12,029 nucleotides of DNA from JAPUIN01 sp041580375. GTDB taxonomy: Bacteria; Acidobacteriota; Polarisedimenticolia; Gp22-AA2. Of this stretch, positions 1 through 6,270 are shown piece by piece. The notes under the pieces are model-generated. The model was not told the DNA's origin, did no database searches, and saw nothing but the letters and a program-made list of their open reading frames with translations. A program made the position numbers and the translations under genes. The first letter of the stretch is position 1, and each line of letters opens with the position of its first letter. Location: assembly GCA_041580375.1 (NCBI GenBank), contig JBFGDZ010000112.1, forward strand, positions 1-12,029, in the 5' to 3' direction.

Positions 1-1549
1 GCAGGACGGCCAGATGGATCTCGGTCGCGCCGCCGACGACGCCCGCGCAGGCGCCCGTGCCGCCGCCCTTCGGGCAGATCATCTCGTTCAGCCGCGTCGA
101 CAGGAGGCCGGGGTTGACGTTGCCCCCCTTCTCGATCAGCTCGTTGGCCGTGCACTCGCCCGATCCCGCCGCGTCGTGCATCAGGATCCTGGAGCCGCGC
201 GCGATGCCGTCGAGCGCCTCGTTGCGCGCCGTGCCGGAGGTGCCGCCGCCGGGAACGGCGATGTCGTTGCGGGTGAAGAGGAATCCCACCTGGCTGGGGT
301 TGGCGGCGATGGTGCTCGCCACCAGGTTCCCGTGCGTGCCGCCGCCCGACAGGATCGAGTCGCAGGTCGACAGGGCCGCGTCCGCGACGTTCCGGTTGGC
401 GTGCACCTTCCGGTGCGCGGGGCCGACCGGCCTCACGATCGGGATGATCGACTGCGTCGCGGAGTGCGAGAATCCCGGCTGGTCGATGCTGATGCCGTTG
501 TCCACGACGCCGACGATCTGGGGCGGAACGGCGTCCGAGCCGTTGTTCAAACGCTCGCCGTCGCCGTTCGTGTCGATGCCGCCGCCGTCCACGCCCGCGA
601 GGTCGAACGGGCGGATGCCGCGGGAGTCCTCGACGTTGCCGACCTGCACCACGACGGCGCTCTCGGCGTTGTTCAGCATGAATTCGGGCGTCTCTTCCAC
701 CCACATCACGTCCGGCCGGCCCGCGATCCTGCGCACGGCGCTGTGATGGGCCTTGACCTGCAGGGTCGAGGAGAAGGGGTTCTCGACGACGTCACGCACG
801 CCCGGCATCTCCCGCAGGGTCCTGGCCACCCCGGGGACGTCCAGACCGTGCACGACGGTCACGTCGAGGAGGAGATCCTGCGACTGGGCGCGCTGCTTCT
901 GGATGAAGTTCGCCTTCCCCAGAAAGACGTCGGTCTTGTGGGCGGGCGCGAGAGCCATCGTGAACCGGAAATCCTGGCTCAGGCCGGCGACCTTCTGGAC
1001 GGCATTCTTCGGGAGGTACACGGCCAGGGTCGAATTCGGCATGTAGCCCACGATCCGCCCGCCGGCGTTCTCGATCCCCCGGTGGACCTGCTCCGCGCCG
1101 CGGCTCACCGCCTCATCGCTGAGGGTGATGTAGTTGAGCCCGTGGCCCAGCGTTCCCTTGTCGTTGCGGCTGAGCGGGCCGGACGGTTTCAGCAGGCCGG
1201 GAGGAACCCCCCGGTGGACCGCATCGGCGTTGTTGATGTCGAGATGCCCCAGGTTGGTCAGGATGTGATCCCGGCCCGGATTGTCGACGAGGCGCGGGTT
1301 CCTGATCTCGGCGCCGAATATGTCCACCTCGGGTATCCGCTGCCAGGCCGTTGGCCTGATCATCTTTTCGACCATGCGGGCGTCCTGACGGGCCAGCTCG
1401 CGGTCGATCCACGACATCTCCTCATCGCCGCCCTTGAACTGGGGGTTGGACGCCCACAGCAGCAGGGCGGGGCTGGCTACGAGCAGAGCCAGACCGACGA
1501 TGGCAAGGAGACGGTTACGCTTCGCTCCAGGCGCGAAGAGTGCGTTCAT
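1..1549 (-). CDS. Secreted S8 (subtilisin-family) serine peptidase, N-terminal part; runs off the left edge
   Basis: 516 codons are visible, read from ATG at 1549; the 3' end lies outside the window. Residues 1-33 form a basic start followed by a long hydrophobic stretch (LLAIVGLALLVASPALLLWA), a signal peptide or anchor. Residues of about 34-320 look like a long propeptide or N-terminal domain. The S8 Asp motif is IVGVVDNGI with D350, and the His motif is GGGTHGNLVAS with H406. The later IARGSRILMHDAA matches the conserved strand after the His helix. The catalytic Ser region is not in view, so activity cannot be confirmed. A DTNGDGERL loop at 326-334 resembles a calcium-binding DxNxDG loop. 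The start is supported by a GAGGAGGAG ribosome site. The His motif has Asn where most subtilases have Thr (HGT), a mild deviation. It probably acts outside the cytoplasm; its substrate is unknown. It is divergent from larE, with no evident functional link. Confidence 0.87.
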   Translation of the reverse strand, partial: MNALFAPGAKRNRLLAIVGLALLVASPALLLWASNPQFKGGDEEMSWIDRELARQDARMVEKMIRPTAWQRIPEVDIFGAEIRNPRLVDNPGRDHILTNLGHLDINNADAVHRGVPPGLLKPSGPLSRNDKGTLGHGLNYITLSDEAVSRGAEQVHRGIENAGGRIVGYMPNSTLAVYLPKNAVQKVAGLSQDFRFTMALAPAHKTDVFLGKANFIQKQRAQSQDLLLDVTVVHGLDVPGVARTLREMPGVRDVVENPFSSTLQVKAHHSAVRRIAGRPDVMWVEETPEFMLNNAESAVVVQVGNVEDSRGIRPFDLAGVDGGGIDTNGDGERLNNGSDAVPPQIVGVVDNGISIDQPGFSHSATQSIIPIVRPVGPAHRKVHANRNVADAALSTCDSILSGGGTHGNLVASTIAANPSQVGFLFTRNDIAVPGGGTSGTARNEALDGIARGSRILMHDAAGSGECTANELIEKGGNVNPGLLSTRLNEMICPKGGGTGACAGVVGGATEIHLAVL

Positions 1550-1553
1550 GCTT

Positions 1554-1562
1554 CTCCTCCTC
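1554..1562 (-). promoter_or_regulatory. Ribosome binding site of the S8 peptidase gene
   Basis: The minus strand reads GAGGAGGAG, ending 4 bases before the ATG at 1549. A GGAG core therefore lies at normal spacing. It is the strongest Shine-Dalgarno in the left half and fixes this start. Confidence 0.75.
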
Positions 1563-1604
1563 GAAAAGGGGGCATTGGGAGTCGAATTCTTGGTTCTGAG
1601 TGGG

Positions 1605-1610
1605 ATAATA
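1605..1610 (-). promoter_or_regulatory. Possible -10 element for the S8 peptidase gene
   Basis: The minus strand reads TATTAT within otherwise GC-rich DNA. A start site about 7 bases downstream would give a leader of roughly 50 bases before the ATG at 1549, containing the ribosome site. I see no convincing -35 hexamer 16-18 bases upstream, so this is only a weak candidate. Confidence 0.25.
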
Positions 1611-1707
1611 GAGTTCACCATGCAGTGGTGGCGATGCACTCGCCTCCGTTGAGTGAGCGGCTCATACTGAAAATCAACAGCGACTGCTAAAGCTTCGGCG
1701 AATTTGA

Positions 1708-1726
1708 GGTAAGGGGCTACCTTACC
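1708..1726. repeat. Inverted repeat, 7-bp arms, 5-base spacer
   Basis: GGTAAGG (1708-1714), spacer GGCTA, CCTTACC (1720-1726): the arms are perfectly complementary. It sits about 80 bp upstream of the larE -35 element and well upstream of the S8 gene. Its place in a divergent promoter region favours an operator-like site over a terminator, but no regulator is identified. Confidence 0.5.
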
Positions 1727-1740
1727 GTGCCCCCATATAC

Positions 1741-1756
1741 GGCCAAGGTCTTGGCC
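1741..1756. repeat. Inverted repeat, 7-bp arms, 2-base spacer
   Basis: GGCCAAG (1741-1747), GT, CTTGGCC (1750-1756). A near-perfect 16-bp palindrome of the kind bound by dimeric regulators. The 2-base spacer is too short for a stable RNA hairpin with the full stem. Confidence 0.5.
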
Positions 1757-1780
1757 TGTCAAGAAAAACTTGAAATCGGT

Positions 1781-1803
1781 GCATCTTCCTGATGCCCGGG
1801 CAT
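1781..1803. repeat. 12-bp palindrome overlapping an alternative stem, next to the larE -35 box
   Basis: ATGCCCGGGCAT at 1792-1803 is a perfect palindrome ending 4 bases before the larE -35 hexamer. GCATC (1781-1785) and GATGC (1791-1795) form a second, mutually exclusive stem with loop TTCCT. The location fits an activator or repressor site acting on larE; the role is inferred. Confidence 0.45.
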
Positions 1804-1807
1804 TTCA

Positions 1808-1836
1808 TTGACACCCCCGTGGCCGCTCACTAAAAT
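1808..1836 (+). promoter_or_regulatory. Sigma-70-type promoter of larE
   Basis: A perfect -35 hexamer TTGACA (1808-1813) is followed by a 17-bp spacer and a -10 hexamer TAAAAT (1831-1836), one base from TATAAT. A start 6-8 bases after the -10 falls at about 1842-1844, on the GTG at 1843. The larE message would then have no leader, which agrees with the lack of a usable Shine-Dalgarno before that GTG. Two hexamers this close to consensus at ideal spacing are unlikely by chance in GC-rich DNA, but the start site is predicted, not mapped. Confidence 0.65.
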
Positions 1837-1842
1837 CGGGGG

Positions 1843-2688
1843 GTGCGGGACATTACGGTCGAAACGGGTCATGACTCCATCGGGGAGCTTCATGTCGCCC
1901 TCAGGTGGGTTCTGAGGGAGATCGGGCCCTGCCTGGTCGCCTTTTCGGGCGGCGTCGACAGCACCCTGCTGCTGAAGGTGGCCCATGAAGCGCTCGGCGA
2001 GGGGGCCATGGCGGTCACCGCCGTCTCCCCGTCGCTGGCGCGCTCCGAGATGCGAGAGGCCTCGAACCTGGCCCGGAGCATCGGGGTCCGCCACATTCTC
2101 ATCCCCACGCACGAGATGGCGAGCCCCGGATACGAGCGCAACGACGGTCGCCGCTGCTACTTCTGTAAAAAGGAACTCTTCGCCGTTCTCGCCCCGATCG
2201 CCGAGAGGGCCGGGGGGACGTCGGTCGTCTACGGCGCGATCCTGGACGACCTGGCGGACGAGCGGCCCGGCATGGAGGCGGCGCGCGAGGCGGGCGTGCG
2301 GGCTCCGCTGATCGATGCGGGCCTCGACAAGGCGGCCGTCCGCGCGCTGTCGAGAAGGCTGGGACTGCCGACCTGGGACAAACCCTCGATGGCCTGTCTC
2401 GCCTCGCGCATCCCCCGGTTCACGCCCGTGACCGCCGCTGCCCTCGGTCTCGTGGAGCGGGCCGAGGAGGCCGTCCGGGCGCTCGGATACCGGCAGGTGA
2501 GGGTCCGGTATCTCGGCTCCCGGGCGCGGGTCGAGCTCGATCCGGACGGGCTGGCCCGGACTCGGAGCGCGGACGAGAGGATGCGCCTGATCGAGGCGGT
2601 CCGGAGTGCCGGCTTCGAGGCGGCGGAGATCGACCCGGCCGGCTACCGTCCCGGCGGAGCCGATCGGCTGCCCGCGCCTGCCGGCTGA
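1843..2688 (+). CDS. larE: ATP-dependent sacrificial sulfur transferase LarE
   Basis: 281 aa, the usual LarE length. LarE adenylates the carboxylates of the carboxylated nicotinate nucleotide made by LarB and inserts sulfur, giving the dithiolate that LarC loads with nickel. The product is the nickel-pincer nucleotide cofactor used by lactate racemase (LarA) and relatives, and the enzyme is cytoplasmic. Visible marks are the PP-loop SGGVDS at 35-40, AVTAVSPSL at 57-65, RRCYFCKKELF at 103-113, DDLADERPG at 135-143, LSRRLGLPTWDKP at 169-181 and MACLASRIP at 183-191. C185 in the last motif probably matches the sacrificial cysteine of the single-cysteine enzymes (from memory of the family). The start is GTG with no good ribosome site, fitting the leaderless prediction. 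No larA, larB or larC lies in the window. The next gene starts 81 bp downstream in the same direction. Confidence 0.95.
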   Translation: MRDITVETGHDSIGELHVALRWVLREIGPCLVAFSGGVDSTLLLKVAHEALGEGAMAVTAVSPSLARSEMREASNLARSIGVRHILIPTHEMASPGYERNDGRRCYFCKKELFAVLAPIAERAGGTSVVYGAILDDLADERPGMEAAREAGVRAPLIDAGLDKAAVRALSRRLGLPTWDKPSMACLASRIPRFTPVTAAALGLVERAEEAVRALGYRQVRVRYLGSRARVELDPDGLARTRSADERMRLIEAVRSAGFEAAEIDPAGYRPGGADRLPAPAG

Positions 2689-2691
2689 TAG

Positions 2692-2732
2692 CGGCAGGAG
2701 GTGCGCTCTCCCCGCTCCGAGCGCCGCTGCCG
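2692..2732 (+). repeat. Two-tier hairpin after larE, possible terminator or attenuating structure
   Basis: An outer stem CGGCAG (2692-2697) / CTGCCG (2727-2732) encloses an inner stem GCGCTC (2703-2708) / GAGCGC (2719-2724). No run of T follows, so classical intrinsic termination is not supported. It may still reduce read-through from larE into the cyclase gene. Confidence 0.35.
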
Positions 2733-2742
2733 GGGTCGCGCA

Positions 2743-2763
2743 AAACGTTTCTATATATAGAGG
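2743..2763 (+). promoter_or_regulatory. AT-rich palindromes, possible -10 and ribosome site of the diguanylate cyclase gene
   Basis: Two adjacent perfect palindromes, AAACGTTT (2743-2750) and CTATATATAG (2751-2760), stand out from the GC-rich surroundings. TATATA is a reasonable -10, but no -35 is seen at the right distance. GAGG (2760-2763) lies 6 bases before the GTG at 2770 and is a fair ribosome site. If the -10 is real, transcription would start within a few bases of that GTG, so the ribosome site would hardly be transcribed. The two readings compete. Confidence 0.35.
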
Positions 2764-2769
2764 TGGGAA

Positions 2770-4260
2770 GTGACCCCGCCCTCGCCGGCCCGCCCCGCCC
2801 CGGATTTCCACCCCTTCCGATCCGGGCCGTTGAGCCCCGAGGATGTGAGGCGTCTCATCGAGGCGTCGAGCCCGCCGGACGATGCCGCCGGCCACGGCTG
2901 TCGGGCCGTCGTCATCGAGGCGCAGCAAGAGATCGAGAGCCTCCTCGGGGCGTGCGGAGGGGAGACCCCGTGCCCCGGCACGGTGCCACTCCTGATCGCG
3001 CTGTGCTTCGACGGATCGAACGACGCCGCGGCCGCCGCCTGGACGACGGCGGGGCGGATCGCGATCGAGGCGGGGCGGCGGGAGCTCTCGATCGTGGCGC
3101 TCCGTCCGCCCGCGCGCCGGCCGGCCGGAATCGAGAGCCTGCAGGGCGCCGCGAAGATCGCCGGCCTGCTGGCGGTCGGTCGTCCCCATCAGCCGCCCCA
3201 CGCGGGGCCCTCCGTGGAGGGCGGGGACGGCGGAGGGGAGTCCGCACGTCCGGGCAGTGATGACCGGACCATTCTGGCGAGCTTCCTCGAGATCGCATCC
3301 GCGAGCGCCATGGCGGAGGATCTGGACGGCGTGCTCGAGCGGATCGCCGCCGCGCTCGGCGGGCTCTTCCCGGTGGACGGCGCGACGCTGGCGATCCGGG
3401 AGGACGACGGCATCTTCATCCGGGAGGTGTTGGATCGGGGCGGAGCGCGCCCGCGTGAGGGGGAGCGCCTCCCGGAGGATGAGTCGCACCTGATGGGCCG
3501 GGTCATCCTGCGCGAGCGGCCGCTGTGGCGCAACGACACGACCTCCGAGCTGCGGTTCGATGCGCTTGCCGAGCGAGTGCGGCTGCGCAGCGACATGACG
3601 ATCCCCCTGCGCGCCCGGGGAAGGGTGATGGGCGCGTTCCGGGTCGGGAGCCGGCGACGCCACGCCTATGACCCGGAGGATTTCGAGCTGCTGAAACGGT
3701 GCGCCGATCTCACGGCGGTGGCGGTCGAGACGCAGAGGCTGCTCCAGGCGACGAGGCGCCTGTCGGAGCAGGATGGTCTCACGGGCGTCTCCAATCACCG
3801 CCATTTCGTGAATCTGCTGCGGCAGGAGATCGACCGGGCGCGGCGGACGGAGCGACCCCTCTCGCTCCTGATGATCGACATCGATGATTTCAAGAGGATC
3901 AACGACGCCCACGGACACCAGGCGGGCGACCGGGTGCTCCGGCACGTCGCTCAGCTCGTCGGCAGAATGCTGCGCCGCTCGGATACGGTGGCGCGTTACG
4001 GCGGGGAGGAGTTCGCCGTGCTGTTGCCGGAGGCGGCGCTGAATGAAGCGGAGAGCGTGGCGGAGTCGCTCCGGGCGGAGATCGAGCGATCCCCGGTCGC
4101 GGTGCCGGAGCGGACGCTACCGATACGCGTCCGGATCAGCATCGGCGTCGCGACGCTCCCCGGCGACGCCGTCGGCGCCGCGGACCTGGTCGGCGCCGCG
4201 GACCGCGGGCTATACGAGGCGAAACGGACCGGCAAGAACCGGGTCCGCCACGCGTCCTGA
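2770..4260 (+). CDS. GAF-GGDEF diguanylate cyclase
   Basis: 496 aa, soluble, with no membrane segment seen. It should condense two GTP to cyclic di-GMP. Residues 1-145 match no domain I recognise; they are followed by a Gly-rich linker (about 146-165). Residues of about 168-325 are a GAF-type sensor, shown by its length and by TIPLRARGRVMGAFRVGS (277-294) before the closing helix. The GGDEF domain runs from DGLTGVSNHRHF (335-346). MIDIDDFKRIND (368-379) supplies the metal-binding Asp, and GGEEF (411-415) is an intact active site. The inhibitory I-site RxxD is R402/D405, five residues ahead of GGEEF, so product feedback is expected. No EAL or HD-GYP domain is present. The start is GTG with GAGG upstream; in-frame TTG (residue 21) and GTG (residue 26) are weaker alternatives. 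It converges with the transporter operon, 38 bp away. Confidence 0.94.
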   Translation: MTPPSPARPAPDFHPFRSGPLSPEDVRRLIEASSPPDDAAGHGCRAVVIEAQQEIESLLGACGGETPCPGTVPLLIALCFDGSNDAAAAAWTTAGRIAIEAGRRELSIVALRPPARRPAGIESLQGAAKIAGLLAVGRPHQPPHAGPSVEGGDGGGESARPGSDDRTILASFLEIASASAMAEDLDGVLERIAAALGGLFPVDGATLAIREDDGIFIREVLDRGGARPREGERLPEDESHLMGRVILRERPLWRNDTTSELRFDALAERVRLRSDMTIPLRARGRVMGAFRVGSRRRHAYDPEDFELLKRCADLTAVAVETQRLLQATRRLSEQDGLTGVSNHRHFVNLLRQEIDRARRTERPLSLLMIDIDDFKRINDAHGHQAGDRVLRHVAQLVGRMLRRSDTVARYGGEEFAVLLPEAALNEAESVAESLRAEIERSPVAVPERTLPIRVRISIGVATLPGDAVGAADLVGAADRGLYEAKRTGKNRVRHAS

Positions 4261-4272
4261 GCCGCGCGCCCG

Positions 4273-4293
4273 CCGCGGTCCGCGCCACCGCGG
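4273..4293. terminator. GC-rich hairpin between convergent genes, possible bidirectional terminator
   Basis: CCGCGGT (4273-4279), a 7-base loop, ACCGCGG (4287-4293): a perfect 7-bp stem within the 38-bp gap between the cyclase stop and the dppC-type stop. The symmetry lets it act on both transcripts. There is no T-tract on either side, so it is a weak intrinsic terminator at best. Confidence 0.4.
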
Positions 4294-4298
4294 GGCCT

Positions 4299-5288
4299 CT
4301 ATCCGGGTTTCCCGCCGTTCGCGCGCCCGTTCCCCGCGACCCGTTCCGCCGCGGCGCACAGGCAGGCCAGAACGGCGAACAGCGCCGCGGCCGGGAAGAG
4401 GACCGGCCACCAGGCGGCGTCGATCGTCTGGCGCGCCTCCGCCAGCATTACCCCCCACGAGGGAGCCGGAGGCTCCACCCCCAGGCCGACGAAGCTGAGC
4501 GAGGACTCGAGAACGATGGCGTGGGCCGCACCGAACGAGAGCAGGACGGCGAGCGGAGGAGCGAGCAGAGGCAGCAGGTGCCGGGTGGCCAGACGCAGCG
4601 GGGAGGCTCCCGTCGAACGGGCGGCCGTCCAGGCGTCCTCGCCCCGGTGGCGCAGAATCTCCCCGCGCACGTAGCGGGCCGTACCCGTCCAGCGATGGAT
4701 CGCGATTCCCGCCATGATGGGAGCGAGGCCCCCTCCTCCCGCGGCGGCCACGAAGGCCAGCGCCATGATGAACGGAGGGAAGCAGGCGACGACGTCCGCC
4801 AGACGCACCACCGCCACGTCGATGACCCCTCCGCGCAGGCCGGCCAGTCCTCCGAGAACGCCGCCGACGAGCAGGGCCATGGCGGTGGCGCCGAACCCGA
4901 CGAGCAGCGACGGCCGCGCGCCGTGGATCAGGCGCGCCAGCAGATCGCGCCCCAGCGCGTCGGTGCCGAGCCAGTGGGATCGGCCCGGCGGGAGAAGCGC
5001 CCGGTCGAGCCGGATGCCGCGGTACGAGTGGGGAACGGGTGCCCGGACGATCGCCCGCACGCCGGGCCCCGGCGCATGCCAGGGAACGGCGCGGAGAGCG
5101 GGCGAATCGAACAGCCGGCCGAGCAGAGGCAGGTCGGCGAAGGCGGGCGCCGCGAGCCTCCCGTCGATCGTCGCCAGGAGGGGGCGATCGTTGGCGATGA
5201 GGGGGGCGAGAAGGCCCGTCAGGATCAGGACCAGGAGGAGCCAGGTGGCCAGTCGTCCCGCGGCCGGGGCCGGCAGCCTGTCAGACAT
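4299..5288 (-). CDS. dppC: Peptide/nickel-type ABC importer permease, DppC family
   Basis: 329 aa inner-membrane permease that would pair with the DppB-type permease upstream to form the channel of a peptide-class importer. One N-terminal membrane segment (about 14-32) is followed by an unusually long periplasmic stretch (about 33-105). Then comes the family signature HWLGTDALGRDLLARLIHG (105-123). The ATPase-contacting EAA loop is at about 216-240 (DAWTAARSTGASPLRLATRHLLP region), followed by SFVGLGVEPPAPSWGVML (265-282) and a final helix. An ATG at 5297 is in frame, but I prefer the one at 5288, because GGAGG lies 9 bases before it and abuts the other. The start overlaps the dppB-type gene by 8 bp, implying coupled translation. 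It is the last gene of the operon; no ATPase gene follows. The exact substrate (peptide, nickel or other) cannot be told. Confidence 0.92.
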   Translation of the reverse strand: MSDRLPAPAAGRLATWLLLVLILTGLLAPLIANDRPLLATIDGRLAAPAFADLPLLGRLFDSPALRAVPWHAPGPGVRAIVRAPVPHSYRGIRLDRALLPPGRSHWLGTDALGRDLLARLIHGARPSLLVGFGATAMALLVGGVLGGLAGLRGGVIDVAVVRLADVVACFPPFIMALAFVAAAGGGGLAPIMAGIAIHRWTGTARYVRGEILRHRGEDAWTAARSTGASPLRLATRHLLPLLAPPLAVLLSFGAAHAIVLESSLSFVGLGVEPPAPSWGVMLAEARQTIDAAWWPVLFPAAALFAVLACLCAAAERVAGNGRANGGKPG

Positions 5289-6270
5289 CGGCCGCATCCT
5301 CCACCAGGCCGGCGCGCGTCCGCGGATCGACGATGACGTAGAGCAGATCGACGAGGATCTGGCCGAGGAGGACGGCGAGCGCCGACAGGAGCGTCAGGGC
5401 GAGAACGACCGGATAGTCCCGCGCCTGCACGGACGTCAGGTAGAGGCGTCCCAGCCCGGGCCAGGAGAAGACCTGTTCGATGATGACGCTGCCGCTCACC
5501 AGGCCGGGGAGGAGCGCGCCCAGAAGCGTGATGAACGACACCGCGCTGCCCGCCGCGACGTGCACGGCGGCACGGAGATTCGAGACGCCACGAGCGCGCG
5601 CGACGACGAGGAAGGTCCGGCCCAGGACGGAACGGAAGGCGGCGCGCGCGTAGCGGGCGACGAAGGCCCAGCCCGTGAGCGCGACGCAGATCGCGGGCAG
5701 GACGAGGTGGCGCAGCAGATCGACGACCCGTCCGGGCGCCGAGGCGGCGGCGTGAGGGTCCCACACGCCCTGCAGAGGAAGGAGGCCGAGGCGAACCGCC
5801 AGGATCTGCTGCAGCACCAGGGCGGCCGCAAATCCGGGAACAGCGTACAGCCAGAGGAGGAGCCAGTGGCCCGCCCGGTCCGCGATCGAGCCGGGGGAGC
5901 GGGCGCCGAGGTATCCGAACGGGAGGGCCAGCGCGTAGATAGCCAGGATGGCGCAGGCGTTCAGCGCCAGAGACCAGGGCAGAGCCTCGGCCAGGATCGC
6001 GCCGACCGGCCGCCCGTCGCGGACGGAGCGCCCCAGGTCGCCCCGGAGCAGCGCCCACATCCAGTCGACATAGCGGAGCAGGGGACCGCGGTCGACGCGC
6101 AGCTCGGCCTCGAGATGCCTCAGGGCCTCGGCCGAGGGAAGCGGTCCGCTGCCGGCCCAGGTCAGCACCGGATCGGAGGGGATGAGATTGAGGATGACGA
6201 AGGCCACGATCGTGAGGCCGAGGAGCGTCGGGATCAGCGACACGGCCCGCCGCAGCGCGAAGGCCGTCAA
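5281..6270 (-). CDS. dppB: Peptide/nickel-type ABC importer permease, DppB family
   Basis: 329 aa inner-membrane permease, the partner of the DppC-type protein. The N-terminus MTAFALRRAVSLIPTLLGLT has the usual basic pair followed by the first membrane helix (about 9-30). RGDLGRSVRDGRPV (76-89) is the periplasmic family motif. Several helices follow, then the EAA loop at about 219-240 (FLVVARARGVSNLRAAVHVA), which is looser than the family consensus. The hallmark IIEQVFSWPGLGRLYLTSV is at 263-281. The reading frame stays open far upstream, to 7122, but that part is a shadow of the binding-protein gene. I place the start at TTG 6270, which overlaps the upstream stop as TTGA. The only nearby alternative, GTG 6243, would cut off the N-terminal basic residues. 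Translation is probably coupled to the binding-protein gene. Confidence 0.92.
   Translation of the reverse strand: MTAFALRRAVSLIPTLLGLTIVAFVILNLIPSDPVLTWAGSGPLPSAEALRHLEAELRVDRGPLLRYVDWMWALLRGDLGRSVRDGRPVGAILAEALPWSLALNACAILAIYALALPFGYLGARSPGSIADRAGHWLLLWLYAVPGFAAALVLQQILAVRLGLLPLQGVWDPHAAASAPGRVVDLLRHLVLPAICVALTGWAFVARYARAAFRSVLGRTFLVVARARGVSNLRAAVHVAAGSAVSFITLLGALLPGLVSGSVIIEQVFSWPGLGRLYLTSVQARDYPVVLALTLLSALAVLLGQILVDLLYVIVDPRTRAGLVEDAADV
5298..5302 (-). promoter_or_regulatory. Ribosome binding site deciding the DppC-type start
   Basis: The minus strand reads GGAGG directly before the in-frame ATG at 5297 and 9 bases before the ATG at 5288. Spacing favours 5288. The site lies inside the end of the upstream permease gene. 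Confidence 0.6.

Larger units (their letters stand above)
1550..1842. other. Divergent intergenic region between the S8 peptidase gene and larE
   Basis: This 293-bp stretch is visibly richer in A and T than its flanks. An open reading frame crosses part of it on the plus strand, but that frame is a shadow of the protease gene. It contains the S8 ribosome site and a possible -10 on the left. In the middle are inverted repeats at 1708-1726, 1741-1756 and 1792-1803. On the right is the larE promoter at 1808-1836. No RNA gene or known riboswitch was recognised. Confidence 0.7.

Noticed and set aside
14..1690. Plus-strand open frame of 558 codons
   Set aside because: It lies antisense to the S8 protease, whose minus-strand frame has a signal peptide, a ribosome site and catalytic motifs. 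The plus-strand product is rich in Arg, Val and Asp without any recognisable domain, typical of a GC-rich shadow.
1550..1842. A riboswitch or small RNA gene in the divergent region
   Set aside because: The inverted repeats are short and their layout matches no riboswitch class I know. The larE promoter lies downstream of them, so they would not be in the larE transcript.
1759..3945. Minus-strand open frame of 728 codons
   Set aside because: It runs antisense across both larE and the GAF-GGDEF gene, which have clear family motifs. The product is low-complexity Arg/Pro-rich sequence with no domain.
4261..4298. A missing or truncated ABC ATPase gene after the DppC-type gene
   Set aside because: Only 38 bp separate the two convergent stop codons, and no Walker A or signature motif occurs in any frame here.
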